Shown here in pieces: positions 1-11,246 of a stretch of DNA of 64,000 nucleotides. Position numbers and translations under genes: made by a program. The DNA is taken from assembly GCF_001625215.2 (NCBI RefSeq), contig NC_030386.2, positions 24,894,545 through 24,958,544 of the forward strand. The letters are read 5' to 3'. The notes beneath the pieces were generated by a model that was not told where the DNA came from, ran no database searches, and saw nothing but the letters and a program-made list of their open reading frames with translations. Source of the DNA: Daucus carota subsp. sativus. Taxonomy: Eukaryota; Streptophyta; Magnoliopsida; Apiales; Apiaceae. How positions within the stretch are numbered: position 1 is the stretch's first letter; every line of letters starts with the position of its first letter.

Positions 1-518
1 ATATACATTCTTGTTGCAATTAGGTGTGTTTGAGAATTTTTTTCTGCAGAACATGTAGTGCAGTGTGGTTTCAGAGTTTATTATATAAACATGCACTGCA
101 CCCCCGCACTCTTTAAAATATACCAAATTATATAATATATCAAACCAGGAGGTCCAGGAGTTTGGTTAACATAAGAACTAATTCTATCCTGATAAGCACA
201 CTTGAAATAACTGAGTATTTTTTATCAGTAACTACAAACTGCTTATCCTGAGAACCACACTTAAGATAAATGGAAAATAATTTATTGTTTTTAGTAAAAT
301 GCAAATTGTGTATCTGAATTTTGCGTGTACCTTGAGTTTCGATTGTGCATTTTGTGTATTATAAGTTTTTAGAAGTGTGAAAAGTGTATTTACAGTCAGT
401 TTCGCATCTAACAGCTTGAGGGTACTTTGACAAATAGAAACAACAGGCAAGGACTAAATGTAATCACATCAACCAAGTGAAGACTGCAGTGCTTATTTGA
501 AACTATACATATTCTTTC
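1..518. other. Non-coding stretch without recognisable gene
   Basis: AT-rich sequence with stops in all frames. I searched its minus strand for the missing 3' exons of the PSA3-like gene at 2517-3949 and did not find them, so it is either intron or sequence beyond that gene. Confidence 0.4.
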
Positions 519-975
519 TTAAAGGAGTTGAGTTGGCCCAGTGGCAGGGTCCTAGAGATTTGGGTGCCCTAGACGACTTTTAAAAATGGTGTCGCTATTT
601 TTCAAGACCGTAAAGGAAATTTTACATACATTCAAATTATACAATAACATAATCAAAAACATTATTTTAAAATAAATAAGACAATCAATTCAAATGCATG
701 TAAATATATAAATGCATAAATTTATCAGTATATATTATATACTACATATGTGTAGATTTTTTGGTGCCCCTAAGATAGTGGTGCCCTAGACGTTCGTCTC
801 GATCACCTTACCCAAGGGTCGGCCCTGCCCAGTGGTCAAGTACCCAACTCATTTAATTCCTGAGAAGAGCCTCCCTACTCAAGGATAAGGCTGCTAGCAT
901 ACCCTCTAGTATCTGGTAAGGCTGCATACAGCCTACCCTCCTCAGAGCCCACTTTAGGCTCTCTTATTATGTATT
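519..975 (+). mobile_element. tRNA-derived SINE remnant (TS-like), split by a hAT MITE
   Basis: Joining 519-544 to 836-975 (removing 545-827 and one duplicated 8-mer) gives an RNA polymerase III A-box-like start, TTGGCCCAGTGGTCAAG. The body and 3' part contain GTAAGGCTGCATACAGCC and CCTACCCTCCTCAGAGCCC, which resemble the tail of plant TS/Au-type SINEs as I remember them. The B box is degenerate. Element ends are approximate because no flanking target duplication was recognised. Confidence 0.55.
545..827. mobile_element. hAT-type MITE, copy 1 (283 bp)
   Basis: Terminal inverted repeats start CAGGG (left CAGGGTCCTAGAG, right end GGTCGGCCCTG), with an inner shared block GGTGCCCTAGACG near both ends. 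It is flanked by a perfect 8-bp target duplication CCCAGTGG (537-544 and 828-835), the length expected for hAT transposases. No coding capacity. A second copy of the family lies inverted at 57213-57493, also with a perfect 8-bp duplication. This copy sits inside the A box of a tRNA-derived SINE. Confidence 0.85.
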
Positions 976-1007
976 ATCATCAATTTAGCAATCGAGTAGA
1001 ATAATTA

Positions 1008-1845
1008 TAGATGAATTCCACGAGCTTCACAACCTCATCATTCTACATTGCTAATCACAATTCTTCTCCTATTGACGGTGGTCTCACCTTGGTCATAGTG
1101 CCGGACCACGAATTGTTCAGTGACATCACTCTTACTTTAGGATTATAAACGATGCTCCAAATGGAATTGTTGCAGTCGAATGTACAGAACACCTTAAATT
1201 ATAAATAGCACTTAACAAATTCATCTCTCATTTTTCCCTCTAAAAACTTTCGTTCACATTATATCCAAAATACTCAAAGAGATGGTTGAAAAGTGTTGGT
1301 GAGGCTTGTCATTTGAAGAAGAATAGATTTCTAGATTCAATTCGGTTGAACACCGTGTTTTCTGGGGAAACTAAGGCCATGTTTGATTGGAGGGATTATA
1401 ATCCCCGGATTATTACCTTACTGATCTCAATTGTAAAGAATTATAATCCCATGAATTCATATCCCAATCATTGTTTTACTCCATTTCTATAAGATTATAA
1501 TACCATGTGAGAGAAGGTATTATGATTCCATAGAAATAAATTAAAGAAGTGATTGCAATACATTCCCATGGAATTATAAATTTATAATCCCTTAAATGTA
1601 AAGAAAATAATGTAGTTATCCGGGATTATAATCCTTTCAAACAAACATGGCCTTAGAGAAGATTGTCAATGACAGCCCAACAAGTGAGAATGATATGGGT
1701 CTGTAGGAAGGGCTGAAAACGTATCTGGAAGCCCTAGTTACGGGCATGAGCTTGACAATCATGTTGATGGGGCTTAATATGGCTGAGGTTTAAATTTGTA
1801 CCAAAGAGGATACAATTGGAGCTGTGCAGGTTGAGGGTGTCAAGT
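1008..1845 (+). pseudogene. Decayed coding-like sequence, family not recognised
   Basis: After removing the MITE at 1375-1652, the plus strand reads as broken coding sequence. One part around 1012-1150 has no stop until 1147. A second around 1286-1374 joins across the MITE to 1653-1710. A third, around 1711-1850, is interrupted by in-frame stops. The amino-acid composition looks protein-like (segments such as GMSLTIMLMGLNMAEV and DTIGAVQVEGVK), but I cannot name the family. It may be a gene fragment or an old transposon ORF. Confidence 0.35.
1375..1652. mobile_element. Tourist/PIF-Harbinger-like MITE (278 bp)
   Basis: The inverted termini are GGCCATGTTTG followed by a GGATTATAATCC block at each end; the match extends outward to CTAAGGCC / GGCCTTAG. 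Flanks are TAA on the left and TTA on the right, so the 3-bp duplication expected for this class is not perfect. The interior is AT-rich and non-coding. It interrupts the coding-like sequence at 1008-1845. Confidence 0.7.
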
Positions 1846-2212
1846 AAATAAACTGTATTTGTCTATAACTAATATAAACTACTTTTATATAAAACCATTA
1901 AATGACTTTTAAAATTCTCAGGTTCTTATGCTCGCTTGTTTGATGTATTATTATATATACAGAGCTAAAATTCATTTTCCGACAGCTACTTTGTTTCATC
2001 TGCAGGTGCCTTCTATTTTTCATGTGTTTGAGTCCCTTCAGCTCTTCCAGTTTTCTGGAGTATGCCTTGTGAGTGACAATGTGTGTTTCTTCTTTTTTAA
2101 CATTAAAGTTACATTTATATACGCTGCATTTTTGTGGTATACCTTTGTGAGGTTTGAAGTCTATGCGGGTGTAGGTGCAATTTGGAAAATTGGCATAACA
2201 GTGGTTCTCAAA

Positions 2213-2288
2213 ATCAATTATATTTTCAATTTACCCTCCTATGCTGCTAAATCAATTATATTTTCAATTTTCCCTCCTATACTGCTAT
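2213..2288. repeat. 38-bp tandem duplication
   Basis: Two adjacent copies of a 38-bp unit beginning ATCAATTATATTTTCAAT, differing at a few positions, in presumed intron or flanking DNA of the PSA3-like gene. No further function is visible. Confidence 0.7.
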
Positions 2289-2516
2289 ATTTCTATGCTA
2301 ATTATTCAAGAAATGACCGGGAAAAAGGGACTTTCCACTTAATAGCTATTGCTTCTAGATTGTAATGCATTACCATCTGCACAAGGCCCATTTCCACTTA
2401 GTTAACTAATTGGTTGTAAATTGTATTGCAATATCAGACGCAATGAAAACTGTCACAAACCATGCATGCACAAAGTAAAAGACACAGATCGGTTCAATGC
2501 CAAAAGAGTAACCAAC

Positions 2517-3949
2517 CTCTTTCGCTTCCTTCATTAATGCTAGAAAAGTCTCTTCTTCAAATTCAATATCATTAGAAAGTCTAAGCCTTGATACCCCCTC
2601 CAAAATTTCCTCAGATTTGAGTAGACCAGCTCCAACAGCTGCTAACCAACAGCATGCAAGCACATAAATAGGATCTCCTGCCTACAAAAAACAACGCAGA
2701 TGTTCAAGTAACTACAAGATTAAATGATTCACGGTTATTTCACCCGAGCAGATGCCCTCTGTTATTAGTTGAGCTTTCAAGCCTCATAGTAGGCATGGGT
2801 GTGTGGTTATTTGTTTAATATAAATATACGTTCCACTAAGTCCTCCTTGTAACACAGTGTTTCCGGAGAGCTAGGTATATCTAATTAATTTTGCTAAAAA
2901 AATAAACACCAACAAAACTACAATATAGAACAATTACAATACAAGATCCAGCCGGGCATTTTAATACAAGATCAAATCAAAGTGATACTACGGGCAAGTC
3001 CAGTGCATCACTTATCAGGTTCTGCAAAAACACCACTCCAATGCATAGTTATAGTTGAATGTAGATATTCATATATGTATAAGTGGTTCTATATCAGAAA
3101 TGACGATAAGTTGATAACTATAGCCATTCTTGCCGCATCATCTTTAAGTAAAGGAAGAGGATATCATTAGTGGATGAATATTAACTTGGACATAACAATA
3201 ACTCTAGTCATTTCAGCATTAGCACCACGGCACAAGCTCTATTTTACGAACAAATGTCACTTTCCGGTGCCAAACTATAGCAATGGTTATCGCCAATTTA
3301 GCATCACTATAGTCATCTTTTCTACGCGAACTACTTCTCTACCATATAGTAAACGTGATCAAAGCTAATATTTGCCTACATTTTACACGCTAAATCAACT
3401 CCACGAGATCAATAAATCCCCTATCTTTCGCTTAATTAGCACACAATAAAACCAAGCAAATGCAAATACATAAAAATCCAACAAACACAAAAACCCAATA
3501 AACAAAAAAGAAAAAAAAACCTTTCCTCTCCGATCTTGAAAATCAACAAAAGCTCTAGAATCATTAACCGAAGAATTATTCCCCACTCTCCTCCTAAACT
3601 CTGCGAAATCGACAATATCACCACCAACACCTCCCACATCACTGAAAATTCTAGCAACAAGGCCAACTAAAGGGAGTGCTCCCACAACTTTATTAACAAA
3701 ACCAGAAACAGTGGTTGAGTCTTCCCTGTAGCCCTTAACCACCAAGATTCCATTAGAGTAGCTACAGCTTTTGGGCTTTGTGGGGTTTCTGTTTTTACAG
3801 AGCTGCTGCAAGTAGAAGAGAGATGGTGAAGTGGGTCTGCAGATGAAGGTGTAGAAGTTTGAGTTTGGGGTTGCAGATGGTGAATGAAGGGTGGTATTGT
3901 TATAAGGAGATAGAGTACAAGTGGTGTTGATTGAGGTCACCACCACCAT
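2517..3949 (-). CDS. Photosystem I assembly factor PSA3-like, first two exons (3' part absent)
   Basis: Exon 1 is complement(3521..3949) and exon 2 complement(2517..2681), with phase-0 GT-AG borders. The 198 codons seen match the plant PSA3 family (Arabidopsis At3g55250), a chloroplast protein needed for assembly of the stromal side of photosystem I. Residues 1-75 are rich in Ser/Thr and basic residues, as in a plastid transit peptide. The conserved core follows (NKVVGALPLVGLVARI, DFAEFRRRVGN, then CCWLAAVGAGLLKSEEILEG in exon 2). Exon 2 ends at GAG|GTTGGT. The last ~85 residues expected from the Arabidopsis protein were not found on the minus strand of 1-2516, so the gene either has a long intron reaching beyond the window or is truncated. 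The ATG at 3949 is chosen because MVVVT matches the family start. Confidence 0.75.
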
Positions 3950-5194
3950 TGTTGTGGTGAGGTATGTTGAGTGTTGTGTTTTGAGTTAACAATGGCCTCT
4001 CCTCTTTATATCGGAAATCTTGAATATGGGATAGATTATCCTGTCTGCTTTTGACAATTTTACGTACTGGACTTGTATTTATTTACTAGTTACATTTCCC
4101 GCGGGCCTACTAACGGGCGGTTGGGCAATGGGCTGGCCTTGAAATTATGATTTATGATCAATGTGACGAGTTTAAAATTTAAAATATTTATTTAAATAAT
4201 TTTGATTTATCAATAATTTATTTATTATTAGAGTTATATAATAATAAATATGTGATTACGGTTGGATAGTTCAGTGATTAAAAATTTATCCTCGGGGTTC
4301 ACCCAGATAATTTTTAAGAGCAGATACTCATTTGTAAAGATTATAAATCATATTTATCAGAAAAGATAATAATAAAATATGATTGATGGATAATTTATGA
4401 TTTGTAAATAATTATTATTAGAAAAAATATTTAAAAAATTAAATCACCGAAAGAGTATCTGAAACTAACATCTAATTTATCAACATAAAGTTAAGATCGG
4501 AAACGGTTTTAACATTTATTGTAAAATTTTCTCTATTTTGAAAGAAAGAAATAAAATGAAGAGAATTTGCTATGTATACTATTTTTTCGATCTTATTTAC
4601 AAATACACTAACCTCTCCAAAATCTTTCAAATATACTGAATCTTATTTTCAAAAATACCACCTTCTCTAATTCACCTTTTCATTTTTTATTACTTATTTC
4701 TCCTCCTCTCTCACCTCACCCCTTTCTCACACTCAGATTTACCTTTTCTATTAATTGAAGCAATTCGAGATTCTTTGCTCATTCTTCATTTCAATATCTC
4801 AAATTTGATCTGATTTTTATTTGAGATCGAAAACTAGAAATTCGATCGTCGAGCGCACATTCATTGGAGTTTATTCCCTACCCTATACTTTTCTTCCGCT
4901 TCAAGCTTGAACGGCTGCACTGTACACGCCTCCGTTTTCATTCCAAGGTCCGTCCGCTTCCAATGGACCCACGCGTTTATAAGAATCTAGTTTTTAGTTT
5001 TGAGTTGCTAGATAAATTTTGAGTTGATTTCGAGGTTGTTGTTTTAGTTACTTTTTAGGTTATAACGTTCGGCCCCGAAGTTATTTTTCTGTCTTGCAAC
5101 CGGTTGCAACTCATTATGCAAACAAATATAATTTATATTTTTTTTTCAAAATTGCATTTCTGGTTGCATATGGATGCAGTTATAGATATAATTG
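3950..5194. other. Intergenic, promoter side of the PSA3-like gene; weak SINE-like and gene-like traces
   Basis: No gene seen. About 4250-4320 has a tRNA-like stretch (GGATAGTTCAGTGATTAA then GGGGTTCACCC) that may be a SINE remnant. About 4800-5000 is less AT-rich than its surroundings and could be a captured gene fragment, but no protein is recognisable. 5340-5720, inside the next element, is AT-rich simple sequence. Confidence 0.35.
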
Positions 5195-5826
5195 GGGTTA
5201 AATAGCTAATTCATCACTAACCTGGTTGGAAATTTACAACTGAGTTATGTTGTTGAAAAAACTTTCAAACGCATCTCTAAATAATTAAAAACTTTCAAAA
5301 TTATCATTCTCCGTCAGTTCCGTTAAGTAATTATTGGAAAGTTCAAAAACATTTTATAAAAAAAATGAAAAATATCTGAAAAACTCTAAAAAAATTCAGA
5401 AAAATTTGGAGAAAAAACAAAAAATTTATAATAAATTCAAAAAATTCTGAAAAAAAATTCTAAAGTTCAAAAATATTCAGAAAAAATTCAAAAATCTTAA
5501 AAGAATATGAAAAAATTTGAAAAAAAATTAGATGGCAAGTTTTTTTTTGGATTTTAGAAGAATTGAAAAGAATAAAAAAAAGGTTTGAAACTTTTTGTTT
5601 TCCATTTTTTTAATTTTTTGATTTTCTTTTATTTTATTCACATTTTTCAAAAAAAATAATCAGATTTTGTTGAATTTTTTCAGAATTTTTCACGATTTTT
5701 TTCCAATTTTTTGATTTTTTTTTAATTTATTTTTTGAACTTTCCGTTAATTACTTAACGGAACTGACAGAGAAAGATGATTTTGAAAGTTTTAATTATTT
5801 GGTGATGCGTTTGAAAGTTTTTTCAA

Positions 5827-6042
5827 GGGAAATCTACAAAACTACCTACCTTTTCTTTTATTGTTTTCAAAAATACTACCTTCCAGGATTATTTTTAAAA
5901 ATACCTTTTCATAAAATTTTTTTTTCAAAAATACTGTTTGCAACTTTTGCAACCTCATTTGCAACTACAGGCGGCGTCAGCCGTGTTGCAACCTGATTTC
6001 AAGTTCCAGTTTTCAAATGTCATTTTCGACATCATTTTCGGA

Positions 6043-6126
<84 letters not shown>

Positions 6127-6820
6127 TCCGAAAATGAGGTCGAAAATGACATTTGAAAACTGGAACTTGAAATCAGGATTTGTAATTGCATATATGGTTG
6201 CATATGGTTGTATTCAGTTGCATATGGTTGCATTCAGTTGCATATGGTTGCATTCAGTTGATTCTATTGTAATCTAATGGCCCCGCCAGGGGCACACCAT
6301 ACATCTGTTGTTACCTACAGTTTTCAATTGCATTTAGTTGCAACTGAGGTTGCAAAAGTTGCAACTGCAGTTGCAACCTCATTTGCAACTTTTGCAACCT
6401 CATTTGCAACTTTTGCAACCTCATTTGCAACTATATATAGTTTTCAGTTGCATTTAGTTGCAACCTCATTTGCAACTTTTGCAACCTCATTTGCAACTTT
6501 TGCAACCTCATTTGCAACTTACAGTTTTCAATTGAACTAGTTGCAATTGCAGTTGCAACAGTTGCAACATTTGCAACTTTCCATTTTTATTTGCAACTTT
6601 TGCAACCTCATTTGCAACTTTTGCAAACTCATTTGCAACTTTTGCAACCTCATTTGCAACTTTTACGGCTGCGCCGCCCAAGGTTGCAAATGAGGTTGCA
6701 AAAGTTGCAAATCGTATTTTTGAAATTTTTTTTATGAAAAGGTATTTTTAAAAACAATGAAAAAGATGGTAGTATTTTTAAAAAACTAATTTTACAGATG
6801 GGTATTTTTAAAAAGATCCC
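5827..6820. mobile_element. Inner Mutator-like foldback element, TTTGCAAC family copy 1 (994 bp)
   Basis: It runs from GGGAAATCTACAAAACTACC to its inverted partner ending AAAAGATCCC, flanked by a perfect 9-bp duplication TTTTTTCAA (5818-5826 and 6821-6829). Both arms carry blocks such as CAAAAATACT and GCAACTTTTGCAACC in inverted orientation. The centre is filled with dozens of near-repeats of TTTGCAAC/GTTGCAAA. A second copy at 49690-50531 has its own 9-bp duplication. No transposase is visible. The apparent proteins rich in VATSFATFATSF are translations of these repeats, not genes. Confidence 0.85.
5994..6175. repeat. (AT)n microsatellite at the centre of a near-perfect inverted repeat
   Basis: About 37 AT dinucleotides (6048-6122) are bounded by ATCGATTCCGAAAATGA-type arms that extend as inverted copies for about 55 bp on each side. 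The other family copy (49690-50531) keeps only the right arm and a short AT run, so the hairpin arm arose or was lost after the two copies diverged. Confidence 0.85.
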
Positions 6821-7267
6821 TTTTTTCAACAACATGACTCAGTCGCAAGTTTTCAGCCAGGTTAATGATGAATTAGCTATTTAACCCGATATAATTGCAT
6901 ATGCAACTAGCGTATTTTTGAAAAAAATTTCAATAATATAATATTTTTATAATTTATTTAAAAAAATGATAATATTTTTGAAAAAACTCTTTTAAACTTT
7001 GTTATGTATATAAAAAAGTCCAAAAATGAAAGAGGGAAAAAGGCGAAAGAACGGGCGAGAAAGGCCTGAATCTTGATCCAGTGCACACATGGCTGACATA
7101 TACACACACTTGTGTATTTAACTATTCATTCGAAATAATATTAACCCCCTTCACACAGTCACACTCACACACCATTCTTCTTCTTCTATTAGTATCTGCA
7201 TCTTTCTCAACACAAACTAAACTACAAAACACCCTCTCTCTCCATATATACCAGTAGTATATTCACA

Positions 7268-7310
7268 GTGGGAGAGAGAGAGAGACAGAGACAGAGAGAG
7301 AGAGAGAGAG
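7268..7310 (+). promoter_or_regulatory. GA-rich 5' leader repeat of the kinase gene
   Basis: An almost pure GAGA run ends directly at the ATG at 7311. Such repeats in plant leaders are known binding sites for BASIC PENTACYSTEINE factors. Whether it acts here is inference. Confidence 0.4.
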
Positions 7311-10300
7311 ATGGCGGATGAAGGGGGGAACGGAGGAGGGCAAGGTGGGTTTGTGAGAGCAGACCAAATAGATCTAAAGAGTTTAGATGAGCAGCTTCAG
7401 AGGCATCTCAGTAGAGCCTGGACTATGGAAAAAAATGCTAATAATGCAAGCAGCAATGGTACTACCACTACTACTACTAGTACTAATAATAACAACAATA
7501 ATTTCAAGAAAACAGAGCAAGCTGCTACAAAGCAAGAATGGGAAATCGACCCCTCCAAGCTCATTATCAAATCTGTTATTGCTCGTGGCACTTTTGGGAT
7601 TGTTCATCGTGGTGTTTATGATGGCCTTGATGTTGCAGGCAAGTCCCACTTTTTATTTATCTCTATCTTATCTATTTCTTGTCATGTTTTTTATGTTTAC
7701 CCCATTTTGGAACTCAATCATTTTGGTTTTTCCTGTTTTTCGATGTCAAGCTTTAGGCTTTTGCTTCTGTTTTATCACCTGCATTGTGTGGAATCTTGGT
7801 CAATTTGCAAACTTTGATTTTGTTTCGACATATTGTACTGCTTCTTGAATTGAACAAAGGCTTTTCTTGATTTATGATGATGTTATTATGTTTACTCTCA
7901 ACTTCCTCTAATTCGGACTAAGTATGGTTTACTTCACAGATCTACTATGTAGTCTAAACCAATTCATCAAAATTTCACAGATGGTTTCTATTTTAATAAA
8001 TGAATTATTTTCTTTTATGTATATGCATATGAAAATCATTGAGATGGCCCCTTTTGGATTTGTGTAACTAAAACCGTGAACTCACGGGTTTTCTTTGATA
8101 TACAGGTGGGTGCATAATACCCCCTTCTTTTTATCTTTTTCATTATTTTATTAATGGCCCCTTCAGCTTTTCAGCTGGTCACTTATTACTGTCATACATG
8201 TGTGCAATATAGTCAAAATCAGAACAGATACGCAATTAAATCCTACAAAATTATGGATCTTTAAACTAATAAATGTCAGATTTTATCAAAAAGGAATAAA
8301 GTATTTTTATTTTTTTTGCTGTCTAACAAGTAACAACATATATTGTGACACGGTTTGATTTCTTAGTTGAGTCTGTTACTATGTTTCAGTCATTTGTTTC
8401 ATCTGTTTTTCTATTTGCATTACCCGTTTCAATTCATTTTCTCATGGCTTCTTAACACGGTGCAGAATAAAGATTTTGTGAATTCTTCTATATGTTCTTT
8501 TTACATGTTCAGTTAAACTTCTTGACTGGGGGGAAGAGGGCCACAGGACAGAGGCTGAGGTAGCTTCACTAAGAGCAGCTTTCACCCAGGAGGTTGCTGT
8601 GTGGCACAAGCTTGATCATCCTAATGTAACCAAAGTATACTTTCGTTTTTCCCTGACTAATTTTCTTGGTCATCCTAAATTCATTCTTTTCTTTATTTGT
8701 TATTTGCTCCTTCAAGGATTTATAGACCTTTATATGTTGGAATTATTTGTGTGTGTGTGTGATTAGTGTCTGTGGAAATACCTTTTCTATTACATAATAA
8801 AATTGAAAGAGAACCAGTAAATACTTGCAAAATCAAATATGACCAGTACTCTTGATGGAGATGTAAACTGATGTATGCTAAACCTTAAGTTCACGTATTT
8901 GTAAAAAATTAAAAAATTTAAGGTGTTGACCTGACATCACATATCTCAAGAGTTCTTCGTTTGAGTGACTTTACAGCTTAGGATTAAGATGCTGATGGTT
9001 AACTTATCTGCCGTCGATTAATACCATGTAAAAAATTGAGAGAATTTGTTTTATTAGTAGTATATAAGTTTTGAAATAATGTTTTGCTACAAAATCGCTC
9101 TCATCTTCAGATTATCTTTTGCACTGATAAAAGTGACTGCTGCTACAAAATCTTCCGTTCAGCCTATTCGTATCTTCTTCTCTGTATCTTAGCGACTATG
9201 ATAAAAATTCATGATAGTGTTCATTTCTTTCTTGTGCAAAACTTGAAGGTGCCTGCCTGACTATAATTAAATGAACTCAGACACATGTATATGTTTATAA
9301 TGGTCAAGCCTTCAACTCGTGAACTAACACTGGGGTATGTTTTCCAAGCGAATGGTGCTCACTAGATTATTTTTTACCGATTCTCTTGCAGTTCATAGGT
9401 GCTACAATGGGAGCATCAGGTATCAGCATTCAAACAGAAAATGGTCATGTTGGCATGCCGCGTAATGTTTGTTGTGTTGTTGTTGAATATCTTCCCGGTG
9501 GAGCACTAAAATCTTTCCTCATAAAAAATCGGAGAAGGAAGTTGGCATTCAAGGTTGTTCACCAAATAGCACTAGATCTTGCTCGAGGGTAAAACTCTCA
9601 TTTCCATTTTTAACTATTGTCCACGATTAGAGTTTTTATTTTCTGTGAGATTCTTCTGCTTTGTTATGAATGAAGATGAACCGTAACTTGCAATCAATTG
9701 AAGTTGTTTTTAACAGTTTGAGTCCTTAATCTTTTAGGTTGAGTTATCTTCACTCTGAGAAGATTGTTCACAGGGATGTGAAAACGGAAAATATGCTTTT
9801 GGACAAGACAAGAACATTAAAAATAGCCGATTTTGGGGTTGCTCGTGTTGAGGCTTCAAACCCAAATGACATGACTGGTGAAACTGGTACCCTTGGTTAT
9901 ATGGCACCGGAGGTAACCTAATTTGCCTTATCTGATTTGTTTAACACATAGAATTGTTTAGATAGGTTACTTATCTAACTAGCCACTGAGATCATGCAAG
10001 TATATTACGTGGATCACTGCTTAAAAAAACAGTCTCACCCTTGTACACATATTCAGTTATCTTGTTAAATTAAACAATATAGTGGACTAACTAAGCATGT
10101 GAGTATTAATTGTGCTGACTCTAATCTTGGCAGCGTAACACAACACAACATACTTAAATTAACCCCATACTTAAATTAATCTTTTCAATTCCTTACCAAC
10201 CTAGTATGTGCTGCAGTTCAATGTGAAAACGCTTGAGCCTCGTGTTGAGGATTCAGCAATGGCCTGGTGGCTCCTCCCGCACCTCCCCAACCTCTCCCTC

Positions 10301-11246
10301 TTTTATAACCTTTTCAAGGGTTATGAACTTCACTCCCCCCTTTTCTCTTACTTTAGATTTTTTGCAGTTGTACTTAAATAACTCCTACAATAATTCATAG
10401 AAGAACAAACTAATACATTAGATATATATTTTGTGTACCAACATATATAAGAGTCTCATGTCTACCAAGTCTCCAACTCCATATTCAACCAAACATGTAC
10501 ACATCTTTGCGATTTGAGCAGTAAGTAGTAACATTGACCACAAAATTGTGGGCTTTTCCACGTAGATGCCATGTCACCAGTCGCCCAAGGTCTGCAGCCA
10601 CTCGTCTACTTCCCATCTAATTAAGTTGAACAGTACGCAGAGTGTTCAAATAGCTGGGTTGAATGAGTTGTTCGACGCTTTTTTTGGCCATTGACCTATT
10701 TTGTATTTTTGCATTAATTCAGTATCAGCTAGATAACAAACCCTTGTTTAAGCTGTAAGTTTCAAGTGAGTGCCTGACTCCATATTATCTAACTGTCTAA
10801 ATTGATATGGCGGATGCATCAGGTTCTTAATGGTAATCCATACAACAGGAAGTGTGATGTGTATAGTTACGGAATCTGTGTATGGGAAATATACTGCTGT
10901 GACATGCCATATCCTGACCTCAGCTTCTCGGAAGTGACATCTGCTGTTGTCCGCCAGGTATAAACAACACTACTTCCAATTTTAGCATTACCAATTCTTT
11001 TTATACATGAAGACATCAAACTAATTATTGGAAGTACAGAATTTAAGGCCAGAAATCCCTCGATGCTGCCCCAGTTCTCTTGCAAATGTAATGAAGCGAT
11101 GTTGGGATGCTAATCCCGACAAGCGGCCTGAGATGGATGAAGTGGTGACCATGCTGGAGGCCATCGACACTTCAAAAGGGGGAGGTATGCTCCCACATGA
11201 TCACCCCCAGGGTTGTTTATGTTTCCGAAGGTATCGAGGACCTTAA
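7311..11246 (+). CDS. RAF/MLK-like serine/threonine protein kinase (ATMRK1-type), six exons
   Basis: Exons: 7311-7638, 8513-8634, 9392-9588, 9738-9912, 10823-10957, 11040-11246; 387 aa. The protein closely follows Arabidopsis ATMRK1 (At3g63260), a cytosolic kinase of the plant RAF-like (TKL) group. Residues 15-40 hold the family signature FVRADQIDLKSLDEQL, and 50-64 is a Thr/Asn-rich linker. The glycine loop is GTFG at 93-96, the ATP lysine K111 (split by intron 1), catalytic HRD 227-229, DFG 247-249 and APE 272-274. The tail ends GCLCFRR, as in the family. Intron 1 uses a GC donor (AG|GCAAGT at 7639); no GT nearby keeps the VAVK motif. Intron 4 (910 bp) holds a GC-richer patch around 10226-10330 that I cannot identify. 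The substrate is unknown. Confidence 0.93.

Larger units (their letters stand above)
5195..6887. mobile_element. Outer Mutator-like foldback element with nested insertion
   Basis: The ends are inverted: left GGGTTAAATAGCTAATTCAT, right its complement ending CTATTTAACCC. The arms continue inward for roughly 150 bp with blocks such as CCGTTAAGTAATTA and its complement. A perfect 10-bp duplication GATATAATTG lies at 5185-5194 and 6888-6897, in the 9-11 bp range of Mutator-like elements. Without the nested copy (5827-6820 plus 9 bp) it is about 690 bp and non-coding. Class assignment rests on duplication length and long inverted arms. Confidence 0.75.

Noticed and set aside
1928-2365. 145-codon plus-strand frame, hydrophobic and Phe-rich
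   Set aside because: Contains a 38-bp tandem duplication, no family match, low-complexity; probably chance in AT-rich DNA.
5938-6277. Open frames encoding long Ile-Tyr repeats
   Set aside because: They are translations of the (AT)n microsatellite inside a transposon; no start context or conservation.
6277-6540. Frame encoding VATSFATFATSF-type repeat protein, looking like a repetitive secreted protein
   Set aside because: It is the translation of TTTGCAAC repeats in a non-autonomous element; both strands give similar frames.
6300-6720. Regularly spaced short repeats resembling a CRISPR array
   Set aside because: Spacing is irregular, spacers are themselves repeats, and the genome is a plant nucleus.
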